Notes: a model not told the origin generated them from the sequence alone. Positions 44,961 to 54,355 are shown, counted from the first letter of the stretch. The stretch is 64,000 bases of DNA from Streptacidiphilus sp041262525 (GCF_041262525.1 NZ_JBGCCK010000009.1:124001-188000), one strand, 5' to 3'. Program-made: numbers and translations.

Positions 44961-46222
44961 GCAACGACACCAAGACCCCCGCGACCGCCCCGACCCCGGC
45001 CGTCGACCCGCGACTGCTGCAGCGCGAGTCCGGCCTGGCGGGTTACTGGAACGAGTTCGTCCGCAAGGTCCGCGGCGGCGACCTCGGCTCGCTGCCGGTC
45101 GTCGTCGGCCTGATCGTCATCTGGGCCGTCTTCAGCTTCAAGGACAACAAGTACTTCGCCGCCTCCACGGCCGAGTTCATCGCGTACTACATGGTCGGCA
45201 TCGGCCTGCTCTCCATCGGTCTGGTCTTCGTGCTGCTGCTCGGCGAGATCGACCTGTCGGTGGGATCGGTCAGCGGCCTCGCCGCCGCCGTCTACGCGGT
45301 GCTGTCGGTGAACAACCACGTGAACCCCTGGCTCTCGGTCCTGCTCACGCTGCTGACCGGAGCGGCGATCGGCGCACTGCACGGCTGGATCTTCGCCAAG
45401 ATCGGCGTCCCGGCCTTCGTGGTCACCCTGGCCGGCTTCCTTGCCTGGCAGGGCGCGATGCTGTGGCTGCTCGGTTCGACCGGCACCATCAACCTCGAGG
45501 ACAAGGGTCTCAACCACTTCCTCGCCGGCAACTCGTACTTCATGGGCGGGGACATCTCCGGCGGCTACCTGCTGGCCGCCCTGGCCGTCGCCTCGATGGC
45601 GCTGGGCACTTTCGGTGAGCAGGCGCGCCGTCGCAAGGCGGGCGTGCCCTTCCGGGCGACCGGCGAGCTCCTGCTGCGCACGGGGCTGCTGGCGGTCGGC
45701 ACCTTCGGCGCGGCCTACGTGCTGAACCTGGCCAGCGGCGTGCCGAACGCGATGGTGCTCTTCGTGGCGCTGCTGATCATCTGTGACTTCGTGCTGCGCC
45801 GCACCTCCTACGGCCGCAAGATCTTCGCGGTCGGCGGCAACATCGAGGCCAGCCGTCGCGCCGGCATCTCCGTCCCGATGGTCCGGATCTCCGTCTACGC
45901 CATCTCCGGCACCTTCGCCGCGCTCGGCGGTCTGGCCATCGCGGGCACCACCAACGCGGCCGGCCAGGCCGGTGGCGACCCGATGAACCTGATGATGGCC
46001 ATCGCGGCCGCGGTCATCGGCGGCACCAGCCTCTTCGGCGGTCGCGGCCGGGTCTGGTCGGCGCTGCTGGGTGTGCTGGTGATCGAGTCGATCAACGCCG
46101 GGCTCTTCATGCTCGGCCTGACCCTGGACTACCAGTACATGATCATGGGTGTCGTGCTGCTGGCCGCCGTGGTCGTCGACTCGCTGTCGCGCCGCACTCA
46201 GAAGTCCTCGGGTCGCGGCTGA
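44957..46222 (+). CDS. xylH: Sugar ABC transporter permease XylH
   Basis: A 421-residue membrane permease of the ribose/xylose (BPD_transp_2) type with about ten helices. The conserved block LLLGEIDLSVGSVSGLAAAV near residue 95 and the coupling region FAVGGNIEASRRAGI are present. The N-terminal tail of about 45 residues is cytoplasmic and Pro-rich. It completes the xylF-xylG-xylH importer that brings xylose or a related pentose into the cell. The next hairpin (46337-46373) ends the operon before dxs. Confidence 0.92.
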   Translation: MSNDTKTPATAPTPAVDPRLLQRESGLAGYWNEFVRKVRGGDLGSLPVVVGLIVIWAVFSFKDNKYFAASTAEFIAYYMVGIGLLSIGLVFVLLLGEIDLSVGSVSGLAAAVYAVLSVNNHVNPWLSVLLTLLTGAAIGALHGWIFAKIGVPAFVVTLAGFLAWQGAMLWLLGSTGTINLEDKGLNHFLAGNSYFMGGDISGGYLLAALAVASMALGTFGEQARRRKAGVPFRATGELLLRTGLLAVGTFGAAYVLNLASGVPNAMVLFVALLIICDFVLRRTSYGRKIFAVGGNIEASRRAGISVPMVRISVYAISGTFAALGGLAIAGTTNAAGQAGGDPMNLMMAIAAAVIGGTSLFGGRGRVWSALLGVLVIESINAGLFMLGLTLDYQYMIMGVVLLAAVVVDSLSRRTQKSSGRG

Positions 46223-46336
46223 TCAGCGGCCGGACCGCGTAGCCCGAATGGGCGCTGAACGCCGTCGGCCCTCCGCAACGTGGGCGGGCCTCTTGAGGGG
46301 GAGGACCCGTTCGCGGGGCTGACGGATCGCAAAAGG

Positions 46337-46373
46337 ACTGCCCGGCACCGTTACCGCTCCGGTGCCGGGCAGT
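46337..46373 (+). terminator. Terminator after xylFGH
   Basis: Fourteen-base perfect arms (46337-46350 and 46360-46373) with a nine-base loop, 115 bases after the xylH stop and 114 before dxs. It separates the two transcription units. Confidence 0.8.
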
Positions 46374-46486
46374 CGCGCGTCCGGGGCGGGCAACTAGACT
46401 GAGCGGATTCGGGCGCCTCGGCCGTCCCGGACGGAACGGGCAACGGGCGATGGCGCCCGGTGCCGACAGAGATAGAGGAGGAACGG

Positions 46487-48382
46487 GTGGCCCTGCTGAC
46501 CCGCATTCGGGGACCGCGCGATCTTGACCGTCTCAGCCCGGGGCAGCTGGCCGTGCTGGCCGAGGAGATCCGGGGATTCCTGGTCGAGGAGGTCTCCAAG
46601 ACGGGCGGCCACCTGGGGCCGAACCTCGGCGTGGTCGAGCTGACCATCGCCCTGCACCGGGTCTTCGAGTCGCCCAAGGACCGGATCCTCTTCGACACCG
46701 GCCACCAGTCCTACGTCCACAAGATCCTCACCGGCCGTCAGGACTTTTCCCAGCTGCGCATCAAGGGCGGCCTCTCCGGCTACCCCTCGCGCGCCGAGTC
46801 CGAGCACGACGTGATCGAGAACTCGCACGCCTCGACCGTGCTGGGCTACGCCGACGGCCTGGCCAAGGCCAACCAGCAGCAGGGCCACAGTGACCGCCAC
46901 GTGGTCGCCGTGATCGGCGACGGCGCGCTCACCGGCGGCATGGCCTGGGAGGCGCTGAACAACATCGCCGAGGCCCAGGACCGCCCGGTCATCATCGTCG
47001 TCAACGACAACGAGCGCTCCTACTCCCCGACGATCGGCGGCCTGGCCAACCACCTCGCCACGCTGCGCACCACCCAGGGCTACGAGCGCTTCCTCTCCTG
47101 GGGCAAGGACGCACTGCAGCGCACCCCGGTCGTGGGCCAGTCGCTCTTCGAGACGCTGCACGGCGCGAAGAAGGGCCTGAAGGACTTCATCGCCCCGCAG
47201 GGCATGTTCGAGGACCTCGGCCTGAAGTACGTCGGCCCGATCGACGGCCACGACGTCCAGGCGGTCGAGTCCGCGCTGCGCCGCGCCCGCGGCTTCGGCG
47301 GCCCGGTCATCGTGCACTGCATTACACAGAAGGGCCGCGGCTACCGCGCGGCCGAGCAGAACGAGGAGGACCGCTTCCACGCGGTCCCCGTCATCCACCC
47401 GGACACCGGCCTCCCGGTGAAGACGGCCGGCCAGGACTGGACCTCGGTCTTCGGCGAGGAGATGGTCGCCATCGGCCGCGAGCGGCGCGACGTCGTGGCG
47501 ATCACGGCCGCGATGCTGCACCCGGTCGGTCTGGCGCCCTTCGCCAAGGAGTTCCCCGAGCGGACGTATGACGTCGGCATCGCCGAGCAGCACGCGGCCG
47601 TCTCGGCGGCGGGCCTGGCGACGGGGGGGCTGCACCCGGTCGTGGCGGTCTACGCGACCTTCCTGAACCGCGCCTTCGACCAGGTGCTGATGGACGTCGC
47701 GCTGCACAGGTGCGGCGTGACCTTCGTGCTGGACCGCGCGGGCGTGACCGGCACCGACGGGGCCTCACACAACGGCATGTGGGACATGTCGATCCTGCAG
47801 ATCGTCCCCGGCCTGCGGCTCGCCGCGCCGCGCGACGCGGACCAGCTGCGTGCGCAGCTCCGCGAGGCGGTCGCGGTCGAGGACGCGCCGACGGTGGTCC
47901 GCTACTCGAAGGGCACGGTCGGCGCGGCGATCCCGGCCGTCGGCCGGATCGGCGGCATGGACGTGCTGCGGGACGGCGGCGCGGACGCGGACGTGCTGAT
48001 CGTCTCGGTCGGCGCGATGGCGCCCACCTGCCTGGATGCCGCGGAGCGGCTGGCGGCGCAGGGCATCAGCGCGACGGTGGTCGACCCGCGCTGGGTCAAG
48101 CCGGTCGATCCCGAGCTCCCCACGCTGGCGGCGCGGCACCGGGCCGTGATCACGGTCGAGGACAACGGCCGCGTGGGCGGCGTGGGCGCGACGATCGCAC
48201 AGGCGCTGCGCGACGCGGGGGTGGACGTCCCGCTGAGGGATCTGGGAATCCCGCAGCAGTTCCTGGACCACGCGAGCCGGGACCAGATCCTGTCGGAGAT
48301 CGGGCTCACTGCGGAGGGCGTTGCGGAGAAGGCGGCAGCGCTGGTCGCCAAGGTCTCACTGGACCCGGCCCCGGTGCTGTAG
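46487..48382 (+). CDS. dxs: 1-deoxy-D-xylulose-5-phosphate synthase
   Basis: A 631-residue thiamine-diphosphate enzyme joining pyruvate and glyceraldehyde 3-phosphate, the first step of the MEP isoprenoid pathway. Features: FDTGHQSYVHKILTGR, the ThDP motif VIGDGALTGGMAWEALNN, NDNERSYSPTIGGL, the transketolase middle domain with YDVGIAEQHAAV and DRAGVTGTDGASHNGMWD, and the C-terminal domain. The GTG at 46487 follows AGGAGGAA. It stands alone after the xylose importer, as the dxs copy of the S. coelicolor region does; streptomycetes often carry a second dxs elsewhere. Confidence 0.96.
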   Translation: MALLTRIRGPRDLDRLSPGQLAVLAEEIRGFLVEEVSKTGGHLGPNLGVVELTIALHRVFESPKDRILFDTGHQSYVHKILTGRQDFSQLRIKGGLSGYPSRAESEHDVIENSHASTVLGYADGLAKANQQQGHSDRHVVAVIGDGALTGGMAWEALNNIAEAQDRPVIIVVNDNERSYSPTIGGLANHLATLRTTQGYERFLSWGKDALQRTPVVGQSLFETLHGAKKGLKDFIAPQGMFEDLGLKYVGPIDGHDVQAVESALRRARGFGGPVIVHCITQKGRGYRAAEQNEEDRFHAVPVIHPDTGLPVKTAGQDWTSVFGEEMVAIGRERRDVVAITAAMLHPVGLAPFAKEFPERTYDVGIAEQHAAVSAAGLATGGLHPVVAVYATFLNRAFDQVLMDVALHRCGVTFVLDRAGVTGTDGASHNGMWDMSILQIVPGLRLAAPRDADQLRAQLREAVAVEDAPTVVRYSKGTVGAAIPAVGRIGGMDVLRDGGADADVLIVSVGAMAPTCLDAAERLAAQGISATVVDPRWVKPVDPELPTLAARHRAVITVEDNGRVGGVGATIAQALRDAGVDVPLRDLGIPQQFLDHASRDQILSEIGLTAEGVAEKAAALVAKVSLDPAPVL

Positions 48383-48400
48383 GTCTGGGCAGACGGGAAG

Positions 48401-48555
48401 TTGCACTCTCCAGGGGCGCGACGGGTTGAGGCGAGGGGAAGTTGCACTACCTAGGGGCGCGGGGAACTGCGCGACAAGCCACCCGGGGTGGTGAGTCCCC
48501 GAGCGAGCAGGGCCATCCGCGCAGGGTGGTTGCTCGCGCAGTTCCCCGCGCCCCT
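48401..48555. repeat. Dispersed GGGGCGCGGGG palindromic repeat, one partial and one full copy
   Basis: A partial unit TTGCA-N6-AGGGGCGCG lies at 48401-48420. A full unit at 48453-48555 has about 30-base inverted arms, with 22 identical bases at the outer end, and is preceded by TTGCACTACCT. The same 103-base design occurs at 54672-54774. Streptomycete genomes carry many such elements between genes, where they can act as terminators. The right arm runs directly into the 5' end of the glycosyltransferase gene. Confidence 0.8.
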
Positions 48556-48561
48556 ACGGGG

Positions 48562-49944
48562 TTGCCCCTCCTCCTCGGCGCGTTGGTGCTCCTTACGCAC
48601 CTTCCGTCGTTTCTGCGGCCGTTCTGGAGCCCCGACGAGGGGTATCTCGCGACGCAGGCGCGGATGCTCGCGCACGGCGGCACGCTCTACGTCGACGTCG
48701 TGGACCGGAAGCCGCCGGTGCTGCCCTGGCTCTACGAGGGCAGCTTCTGGCTGTTCGGCTCCGACTCCCTCTGGCCGCTGCGCGTCCTCGCCGTCGGCGC
48801 GCATGTCGTCACCGCGTTGCTGCTGGCGTCCGTCGCCCAGAGACGGTGGGGCGGCAGGGCAGGCGTGGTCGCCGGCGTCTGCTACGTGCTGCTCAGCATC
48901 GGGCTCGCGCCCGAGGACACGCAGGCCGCCACCTTCGAAGTCTTCATGCTGCCCGCCACCGCCGCCGCGTTCTGGCTCGCCGACCGCCGCCGCTGGGCCG
49001 GCGCCGGCGTCGCGACCGCAGCCGCCGCGATGGTGAAGCAGACCGGCGGCGCGATGTTGCTGCCGCTGCTCTGGATGCTCTACCGCAGCGGCGGCAAGCG
49101 CATTCAGGGCCTCCTCCGCCTGCTGCTCGGCTGCACGCTGCCCGTCCTCGCCCTCGCGCTGCTCACCGGGCCGAAGAACTTCCTCTTCTGGGTCGTCTCC
49201 GGCAGCGGCGACTACGCCGCCCTCGACGGCGCCTGGCTGACCGCCCTCGGCCGCGCCGCCGGCAACGCGGGCATTCTCGCCGCCGCCGGGCTCGGGCTCG
49301 TCCTCGCCATCGGCCGTGCGCCCCGCGCGTCCCTGCGTGAGGACAGCGACCTGTGGCTGTGGCTCGGCGGCTCCGCCCTGGGCGTCGTGACCGGGCTGCA
49401 CTTCTTCGGGCACTACTACCTGCAGCTCGTCCCGCCGCTCGCGCTGCTCGGCACCGCCGCCCTGCTCCGGCTCGGCCCGCACTGGACGCGAGGCGCGCTC
49501 GCGTGGACGGCGGCGGCGAGCGTGGTCTTCCTCGTGCTCGGCCTCGTCGCTCCGACCAAGGACGTCGACCGGGTCCGGGCCGTCGCCGCCGCGATCGACG
49601 CCCGGACCACGCCGCAGCAGTCGGTCCTCATCTGGGGCATGCATCCGGAGATCTACTGGCTCGCCGACCGCACGCCGGCCAGCCGCTACCTGACCGCAGG
49701 GCTGCTGACCAACTTCGCCGGCGGCCGCGACGGCAAGGGCGTCGGCGTCGACCGGGGGATGGCCGGGGCCTGGACCGTCTTCGAACGGGAGCTGCGCGAG
49801 CGGCCGCCGCAGCTCGTCGTCGACGACTCCCGCGGCGCCCCCTATGCGCCGGATCACATCGCACCGCTGCGGTCCCTGCTCGCCCAGCACTACCGCAAGG
49901 TGGGGACTGTCGGCGGCGCGGTTCTCTATCAGCTCAGCTCATGA
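48562..49944 (+). CDS. Integral membrane glycosyltransferase (GT39/ArnT-like)
   Basis: About 460 residues with some ten membrane helices. The catalytic-loop features of polyprenol-phosphate-sugar transferases are near the start: WSPDEGYLATQARMLAHGGT with the acidic DE, then DVVDRKPPVLPWLYEGSFWL. A middle TGLHFFGHYYLQLVPPLALL segment is also typical. It should transfer a sugar from a lipid carrier outside the membrane; the acceptor is unknown. The start is uncertain: TTG 48562 gives a sensible first helix. In-frame GTG 48526 and TTG 48442 would start inside the dispersed repeat and have no good ribosome site. The repeat may have replaced the original 5' end. Confidence 0.75.
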   Translation: MPLLLGALVLLTHLPSFLRPFWSPDEGYLATQARMLAHGGTLYVDVVDRKPPVLPWLYEGSFWLFGSDSLWPLRVLAVGAHVVTALLLASVAQRRWGGRAGVVAGVCYVLLSIGLAPEDTQAATFEVFMLPATAAAFWLADRRRWAGAGVATAAAAMVKQTGGAMLLPLLWMLYRSGGKRIQGLLRLLLGCTLPVLALALLTGPKNFLFWVVSGSGDYAALDGAWLTALGRAAGNAGILAAAGLGLVLAIGRAPRASLREDSDLWLWLGGSALGVVTGLHFFGHYYLQLVPPLALLGTAALLRLGPHWTRGALAWTAAASVVFLVLGLVAPTKDVDRVRAVAAAIDARTTPQQSVLIWGMHPEIYWLADRTPASRYLTAGLLTNFAGGRDGKGVGVDRGMAGAWTVFERELRERPPQLVVDDSRGAPYAPDHIAPLRSLLAQHYRKVGTVGGAVLYQLSS

Positions 49945-50026
49945 TCCGGTTGAAGCATTCCCAGGACCACATGACATCCTGAACCTCTATCCGCAGAGGC
50001 ATGCGGTGGTCAGAGGTTGAGGATGG

Positions 50027-50914
50027 GTGGAAGTGAAGCGCTCCACGGCTAAGAGTCCGCAGTCGCCCGGGGCAGAGGTCCGTCAGGTGCGGTGGCGGCG
50101 GTGGCTGGTCATCGGCAGCGTGGTGGCCGCTGTCTTCGTGGTCGCGGGTCTGATCGGATCGGTCGTGCGCGCGCACAAGGAGACGCAGCTGACGCTGCCG
50201 AGCGGTGCTGCGGGGCAGAGCGGGCTCGCGATCCCCGTCACCGCAAAGTCGCCGGTGACCCTGACGGTCTACGAGGACATGCGCGACCCGGCCTCGAAGA
50301 CCTTCGAGGACACCTACGGGCCGACGCTGGACAGGCTCGTCCACGCGGGTCTGGTGACTGTGAACTACCGCGAGGTCGCCGACGTGGACGCCAAGCAGGG
50401 CGGCAGCGGGTCGCTGCAGGCCGGCAACGCGCTCGCGTGCGCCGCGGACGCGAAGAAGTTCGCGGAGTACCGCGCGGTGCTGCTGACGAATCAGCCGGCC
50501 GAGTCGGACGACGCGTACGCGTCGACGGGCAAGCTGATCTCGCTGGCCAAGAAGGTCAGCGGGCTGGACTCGGACGTGTTCCGCGCGTGCGTGGACAAGG
50601 GCGACTACAAGGTCTGGGTCAAGACCTCCACCAAGGACTTCGACGCCGCCTCGCTCGGCTCCGTCCCCGTCCTGCAGCTGCAGGAGGGCGGCACGACCCA
50701 GAGTCCGGCCCCGGCGATGACGCTGATCTCCGGCACCCAGACGCTGACCCCCGAGCAGCTCGTCGCCAAGGTGTACGACGCGGCGACCGGCTTCAGCCCG
50801 TCCGCCACGCCCAGCGCGGCGCCGAGCGCCTCGGTGAGCGCGCACAAGGCGTCCGCCGGTGGTGCGAAGAAGTCCGGTACGGCCCAGTCCCCGTCGGCCA
50901 CGCCGACCCACTGA
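50027..50914 (+). CDS. Membrane-anchored thioredoxin-fold protein lacking CxxC
   Basis: A 295-residue protein with a basic N-terminus, one membrane helix (LVIGSVVAAVFVVAGLIGSV, residues about 27-46) and an external domain. The domain follows the actinobacterial DsbA-like pattern: VTLTVYEDMRDPASKTFEDT, where active-site CPxC should stand, here reads DPAS. Two other cysteines (ALACAADAKKF and FRACVDKGD) remain. The last 50 residues are a Ser/Pro/Ala/Thr-rich tail. Without the catalytic pair it probably has a binding or structural role. GTG 50027 has TTGAGGA upstream; GTG 50033 is possible. It ends at a 60-base palindrome. Confidence 0.75.
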   Translation: MEVKRSTAKSPQSPGAEVRQVRWRRWLVIGSVVAAVFVVAGLIGSVVRAHKETQLTLPSGAAGQSGLAIPVTAKSPVTLTVYEDMRDPASKTFEDTYGPTLDRLVHAGLVTVNYREVADVDAKQGGSGSLQAGNALACAADAKKFAEYRAVLLTNQPAESDDAYASTGKLISLAKKVSGLDSDVFRACVDKGDYKVWVKTSTKDFDAASLGSVPVLQLQEGGTTQSPAPAMTLISGTQTLTPEQLVAKVYDAATGFSPSATPSAAPSASVSAHKASAGGAKKSGTAQSPSATPTH

Positions 50915-50924
50915 AAGCCTCGTA

Positions 50925-50984
50925 CAACACCCGAAGGGCGGTTGTCCCGGTCGATCGACCGGGACAACCGCCCTTCGGGTGTTG
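50925..50984. terminator. Perfect 60-base palindrome, bidirectional terminator
   Basis: The two 30-base halves (50925-50954 and 50955-50984) are exact reverse complements with no spacer. It lies between the convergent thioredoxin-fold gene and fadB, 10 bases after one stop and 18 bases beyond the other. It can serve as terminator in both directions. Confidence 0.85.
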
Positions 50985-51002
50985 CTCCCTGCGGGGCTCC
51001 CG

Positions 51003-53132
51003 TTACGCCGGGACGCTCGCCACGCCGGGGGCGAGGAAACGCTTGCCGTTGACGCGCTCGGAGACGCCCTCACGGTCCAGGTAGGGGGTGATCCCGCCCA
51101 GGTGGAAGGGCCAGCCCGCGCCGGTGATCAGGCAGAGGTCGATGTCCTGCGCCTCGGCGACGACACCCTCGTCCAGCATCAGCTGGATCTCCTGGGCGAC
51201 GGCGTCCAGCGCGCGGGCGCGGACCTGCTCCTCGGTCAGCACGGTGTCGCCGACCTGCAGCAGCGCCGCGACCTCGGGGTCGATCTCCTGCTGGCCCGAC
51301 GCCCAGGTGTAGAAGCCGCGCTTGCCGGCCTGGACCACGCGGGCCAGGTTCTCCGAGACGCCGAACCGCTCGGGGAAGGCGCCGTGCAGCGTCTCGGAGA
51401 CGTGCAGGGCGATGGCCGGACCGACCAGCTCCAGCAGCACGATCGGGGACATCGGCAGGCCGAGCGGCTCGACGCCCTTCTCGGTCACCGAGATCGGGGT
51501 CCCCTCGTCGATGATCGCCTGGATCTCGCCCATGAAGCGGGTGAGGATGCGGTTCACGACGAACGCCGGAGCGTCCTTGACCAGGACGGCCGTCTTCTTC
51601 AGCTTCTTGGCCACACCGAAGGCGGTGGCCAGCGAGGCGTCGTCGGTCTGCTCGCCGCGGACGATCTCCAGCAGCGGCAGCACGGCGACGGGGTTGAAGA
51701 AGTGGAAGCCGACGACCCGCTCGGGGTGCTCCAGCTTGGAGGCCATTTCGGAGACCGAGAGCGAGGAGGTGTTGGTCGCCAGGATGCAGGTGGGCGAGAC
51801 CACGGCCTCGACCTCGGCGAAGACCTGCTGCTTGACGCCCAGCTCCTCGAAAACGGCCTCGATGACGAAGTCCGCGTCGCTGAAGCCCTCGGCCTTGTCG
51901 AGCGAGCCGGTGACCAGGCCCTTCAGGCGGTTCGCCTGGTCGCCGTTGACGCGGCCCTTGGCGAGCAGCTTGTCGATCTCGCCGTGGACGTAGCCGACGC
52001 CCTTGTCGATGCGCGCCTGGTCGATGTCGGTCAGCACGACCGGTACCTGCAGGCGGCGGGCGAAGAGCAGCGCCAGCTGCGAGGCCATCAGGCCCGCGCC
52101 GACGACGCCGACCTTGGTGACCGGGCGGGCCAGCGCCTTGTCCGGCGCACCGGCCGGGCGCTTGGCGCGCTTCTGCACCAGGTTGAAGGCGTAGATGCCG
52201 GAGCGCAGCTCGCCGCCCATGATCAGGTCGGCCAGCGCGGCGTCCTCGGCGTCGAAGCCGGCCTGCAGGTCGCCGTCCTTGACCTGGGCGATGATGTCCA
52301 GCGCCCGGTAGGCGGCGGGAGCGGCGCCGTGGACCTTGCCGTCGGCGACGGCGCGGCCCCAGGCGACGGCCTGGTCCCAGGCCTCGCCACGGTCGATCTC
52401 GGGACGCTCGACGGTGACGGCGCCGGTGAGCACCTGCGCGGCCCAGAGCAGCGACTGCTCGACGAAGTCGGCGGGCTCGAAGATCGCGTCCGCGATGCCG
52501 AGCTCGAAGACCTGCGCGCCCTTGAGCTGCTTGTTCTGCGCGAGCGAGTTCTCGATGATGACCGTGACGGCCTTGGCCGCACCGATCAGGTTCGGCAGGA
52601 TCGTGCAGCCGCCCCAGCCCGGCACCAGGCCGAGGAAGCACTCCGGCAGCGAGAAGGCCGGCAGGCCGCTGCTGACGGTGCGGTAGGAGCAGTGCAGGCC
52701 GATCTCGACGCCGCCGCCCATCGCCGCACCGTTGTAGAAGGTGAAGCTGGGGACGGGCAGGGCCGCGATCCGCTTGAAGACGTCGTGGCCGCCCTTGCCG
52801 ATGGCGAGCGCGTCGCTGTGCTCCTTGAGCACCTCGACACCCTTGAGGTCGGCGCCCACGGCGAAGATGAACGGCTTGCCGGTGATGCCGACGCCGACGA
52901 TCTCGCCCGCCGCGGCCTCGCGCTCGACCTGGTCCAGCGACTCGCTCAGCTTGGCGAGGGAGCCGGGGCCGAAGGTGGTCGGCTTGGTGTGGTCGAAGCC
53001 GTTGTCCAGGGTGATCAGCGCGAAGCGGCCGGCGCCCAGGGGGAGGTCGAGGTGACGCACGTGAGCGGTCGTCACGACCTCGTCGGGGAAGAGCTCGTGA
53101 GCCCGCTGCAGCATCTCGGTGGTGGTGGTCAT
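51003..53132 (-). CDS. fadB: Fatty acid oxidation multienzyme alpha subunit (enoyl-CoA hydratase/3-hydroxyacyl-CoA dehydrogenase)
   Basis: A 709-residue bifunctional beta-oxidation protein. The N-terminal crotonase domain has PFIFAVGADLKG (oxyanion hole) and SLPECFLGLVPGWGGCTILP with the catalytic Glu. The dehydrogenase domain starts at VTKVGVVGAGLMASQLALLF (NAD fold) and continues with TNTSSLSVSEMA, HFFNPVAVLPLLEIVRG and KDAPAFVVNRILTRFMGE. It hydrates enoyl-CoA and oxidises 3-hydroxyacyl-CoA, passing 3-ketoacyl-CoA to the thiolase encoded just upstream. ATG 53132 shares one base with the thiolase stop (TGATG); GTG 53135 is one codon earlier. Confidence 0.95.
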   Translation of the reverse strand: MTTTTEMLQRAHELFPDEVVTTAHVRHLDLPLGAGRFALITLDNGFDHTKPTTFGPGSLAKLSESLDQVEREAAAGEIVGVGITGKPFIFAVGADLKGVEVLKEHSDALAIGKGGHDVFKRIAALPVPSFTFYNGAAMGGGVEIGLHCSYRTVSSGLPAFSLPECFLGLVPGWGGCTILPNLIGAAKAVTVIIENSLAQNKQLKGAQVFELGIADAIFEPADFVEQSLLWAAQVLTGAVTVERPEIDRGEAWDQAVAWGRAVADGKVHGAAPAAYRALDIIAQVKDGDLQAGFDAEDAALADLIMGGELRSGIYAFNLVQKRAKRPAGAPDKALARPVTKVGVVGAGLMASQLALLFARRLQVPVVLTDIDQARIDKGVGYVHGEIDKLLAKGRVNGDQANRLKGLVTGSLDKAEGFSDADFVIEAVFEELGVKQQVFAEVEAVVSPTCILATNTSSLSVSEMASKLEHPERVVGFHFFNPVAVLPLLEIVRGEQTDDASLATAFGVAKKLKKTAVLVKDAPAFVVNRILTRFMGEIQAIIDEGTPISVTEKGVEPLGLPMSPIVLLELVGPAIALHVSETLHGAFPERFGVSENLARVVQAGKRGFYTWASGQQEIDPEVAALLQVGDTVLTEEQVRARALDAVAQEIQLMLDEGVVAEAQDIDLCLITGAGWPFHLGGITPYLDREGVSERVNGKRFLAPGVASVPA

Positions 53133-54355
53133 CACTTGCTCCCGTTACCGTCGAAGTGCGGGTTCTCCCAGATGACCGTTGCGCCCATGCCCATGCCGAT
53201 GCACATGGAGGTGAGGCCGTAACGGACGTCAGGACGCTGCTCGAAGCGGCGGGCCAGCTGGGTCATCAGGCGGACGCCGGAGGAGGCCAGCGGGTGGCCG
53301 TAGGCGATCGCGCCGCCGTAGGGGTTGACCCGCTCGTCGTCGTCGGCGATGCCGAAGTGGTCGAGCATGGACAGCACCTGGATGGCGAAGGCCTCGTTGA
53401 TCTCGAACGCGCCGATGTCGGCGATCGTCAGACCGGCCTTGGCCAGCGCCTTCTCGGTCGCCGGGACCGGGCCGATGCCCATGACCTCGGGCTCCACGCC
53501 GACGAAGGCGTAGGAGACCATGCGCATCTTGACCGGCAGGCCCAGCTCGCGCGCGACGTCCTCGGCGGCGATCAGGGAGGCGGTGGCGCCGTCGTTCAGA
53601 CCGGCCGCGTTGCCCGCGGTGATCCGGCCGTGCGGACGGAACGGGGTCTTCAGGTTCGCCAGCGACTCGAGCGTGGTGCCCGGACGCATCGGCTCGTCCT
53701 CGGTGGCCAGGCCCCAACCGGTCTCGCCACCGGCCGGGTTGGTGCGGCGGATGGCGACCGGGACCAGGTCCGGCTGGATGTTGCCGTCGGCGTAGGCCTT
53801 GGCGGCCTTCTCCTGGCTGCGGACGGCGTAGGCGTCGCAGCGCTCCTTGGTCAGGTGCGGGAACCGGTCGTGCAGGTTCTCCGCGGTCATGCCCATGAAC
53901 AGGGCGGACTCGTCGACCAGCTTCTCGGAGAGGAAGCGCGGGTTGGGGTCCACGCCCTCGCCCATGGGGTGGCGGCCCATGTGCTCGACGCCGCCGGCCA
54001 CGGCGATGTCGTAGGCGCCGAAGGCGATGCCGCCCGCGACCGAGGTGACGGCGGTCATCGCGCCGGCGCACATGCGGTCGATGGAGTAGCCGGGGACGGA
54101 CTTGGGCAGACCCGCGAGCAGCGCGGCTGAGCGGCCGAGGGTGAGGCCCTGGTCGCCGATCTGGGTGGTGGCGGCGATGGCGACCTCGTCCACGAGCGCC
54201 GGGTTCAGGCCCGGGTTGCGGCGGAGCAGCTCCCGGATCGCCTTGATGACGAGGTCGTCGGCGCGGGTCTCGGCGTAGATGCCCTTGGGGCCTGCCTTGC
54301 CGAAGGGGGTGCGGACGCCGTCGACGAAGACGACGTCCCTCGCGGTACGAGGCAC
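53132..54355 (-). CDS. fadA: Thiolase, acetyl-CoA acyltransferase
   Basis: A 407-residue thiolase that cleaves 3-ketoacyl-CoA with CoA. The acyl-accepting Cys is in YSIDRMCAGAMTAVTSVAGG, near residue 93. NEAFAIQVL and YGHPLASSGVRLMTQ carry the catalytic His, and SMCIGMGMGATVIWEN near the C-terminus carries the second Cys. The length is standard. The GTG at 54355 is chosen because GGGAGGAGAG stands just upstream; the longer frame to 54457 is Arg-rich. It is the first gene of a coupled fadA-fadB operon and has a promoter with a possible operator at 54463-54491. Confidence 0.95.
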   Translation of the reverse strand: MPRTARDVVFVDGVRTPFGKAGPKGIYAETRADDLVIKAIRELLRRNPGLNPALVDEVAIAATTQIGDQGLTLGRSAALLAGLPKSVPGYSIDRMCAGAMTAVTSVAGGIAFGAYDIAVAGGVEHMGRHPMGEGVDPNPRFLSEKLVDESALFMGMTAENLHDRFPHLTKERCDAYAVRSQEKAAKAYADGNIQPDLVPVAIRRTNPAGGETGWGLATEDEPMRPGTTLESLANLKTPFRPHGRITAGNAAGLNDGATASLIAAEDVARELGLPVKMRMVSYAFVGVEPEVMGIGPVPATEKALAKAGLTIADIGAFEINEAFAIQVLSMLDHFGIADDDERVNPYGGAIAYGHPLASSGVRLMTQLARRFEQRPDVRYGLTSMCIGMGMGATVIWENPHFDGNGSK

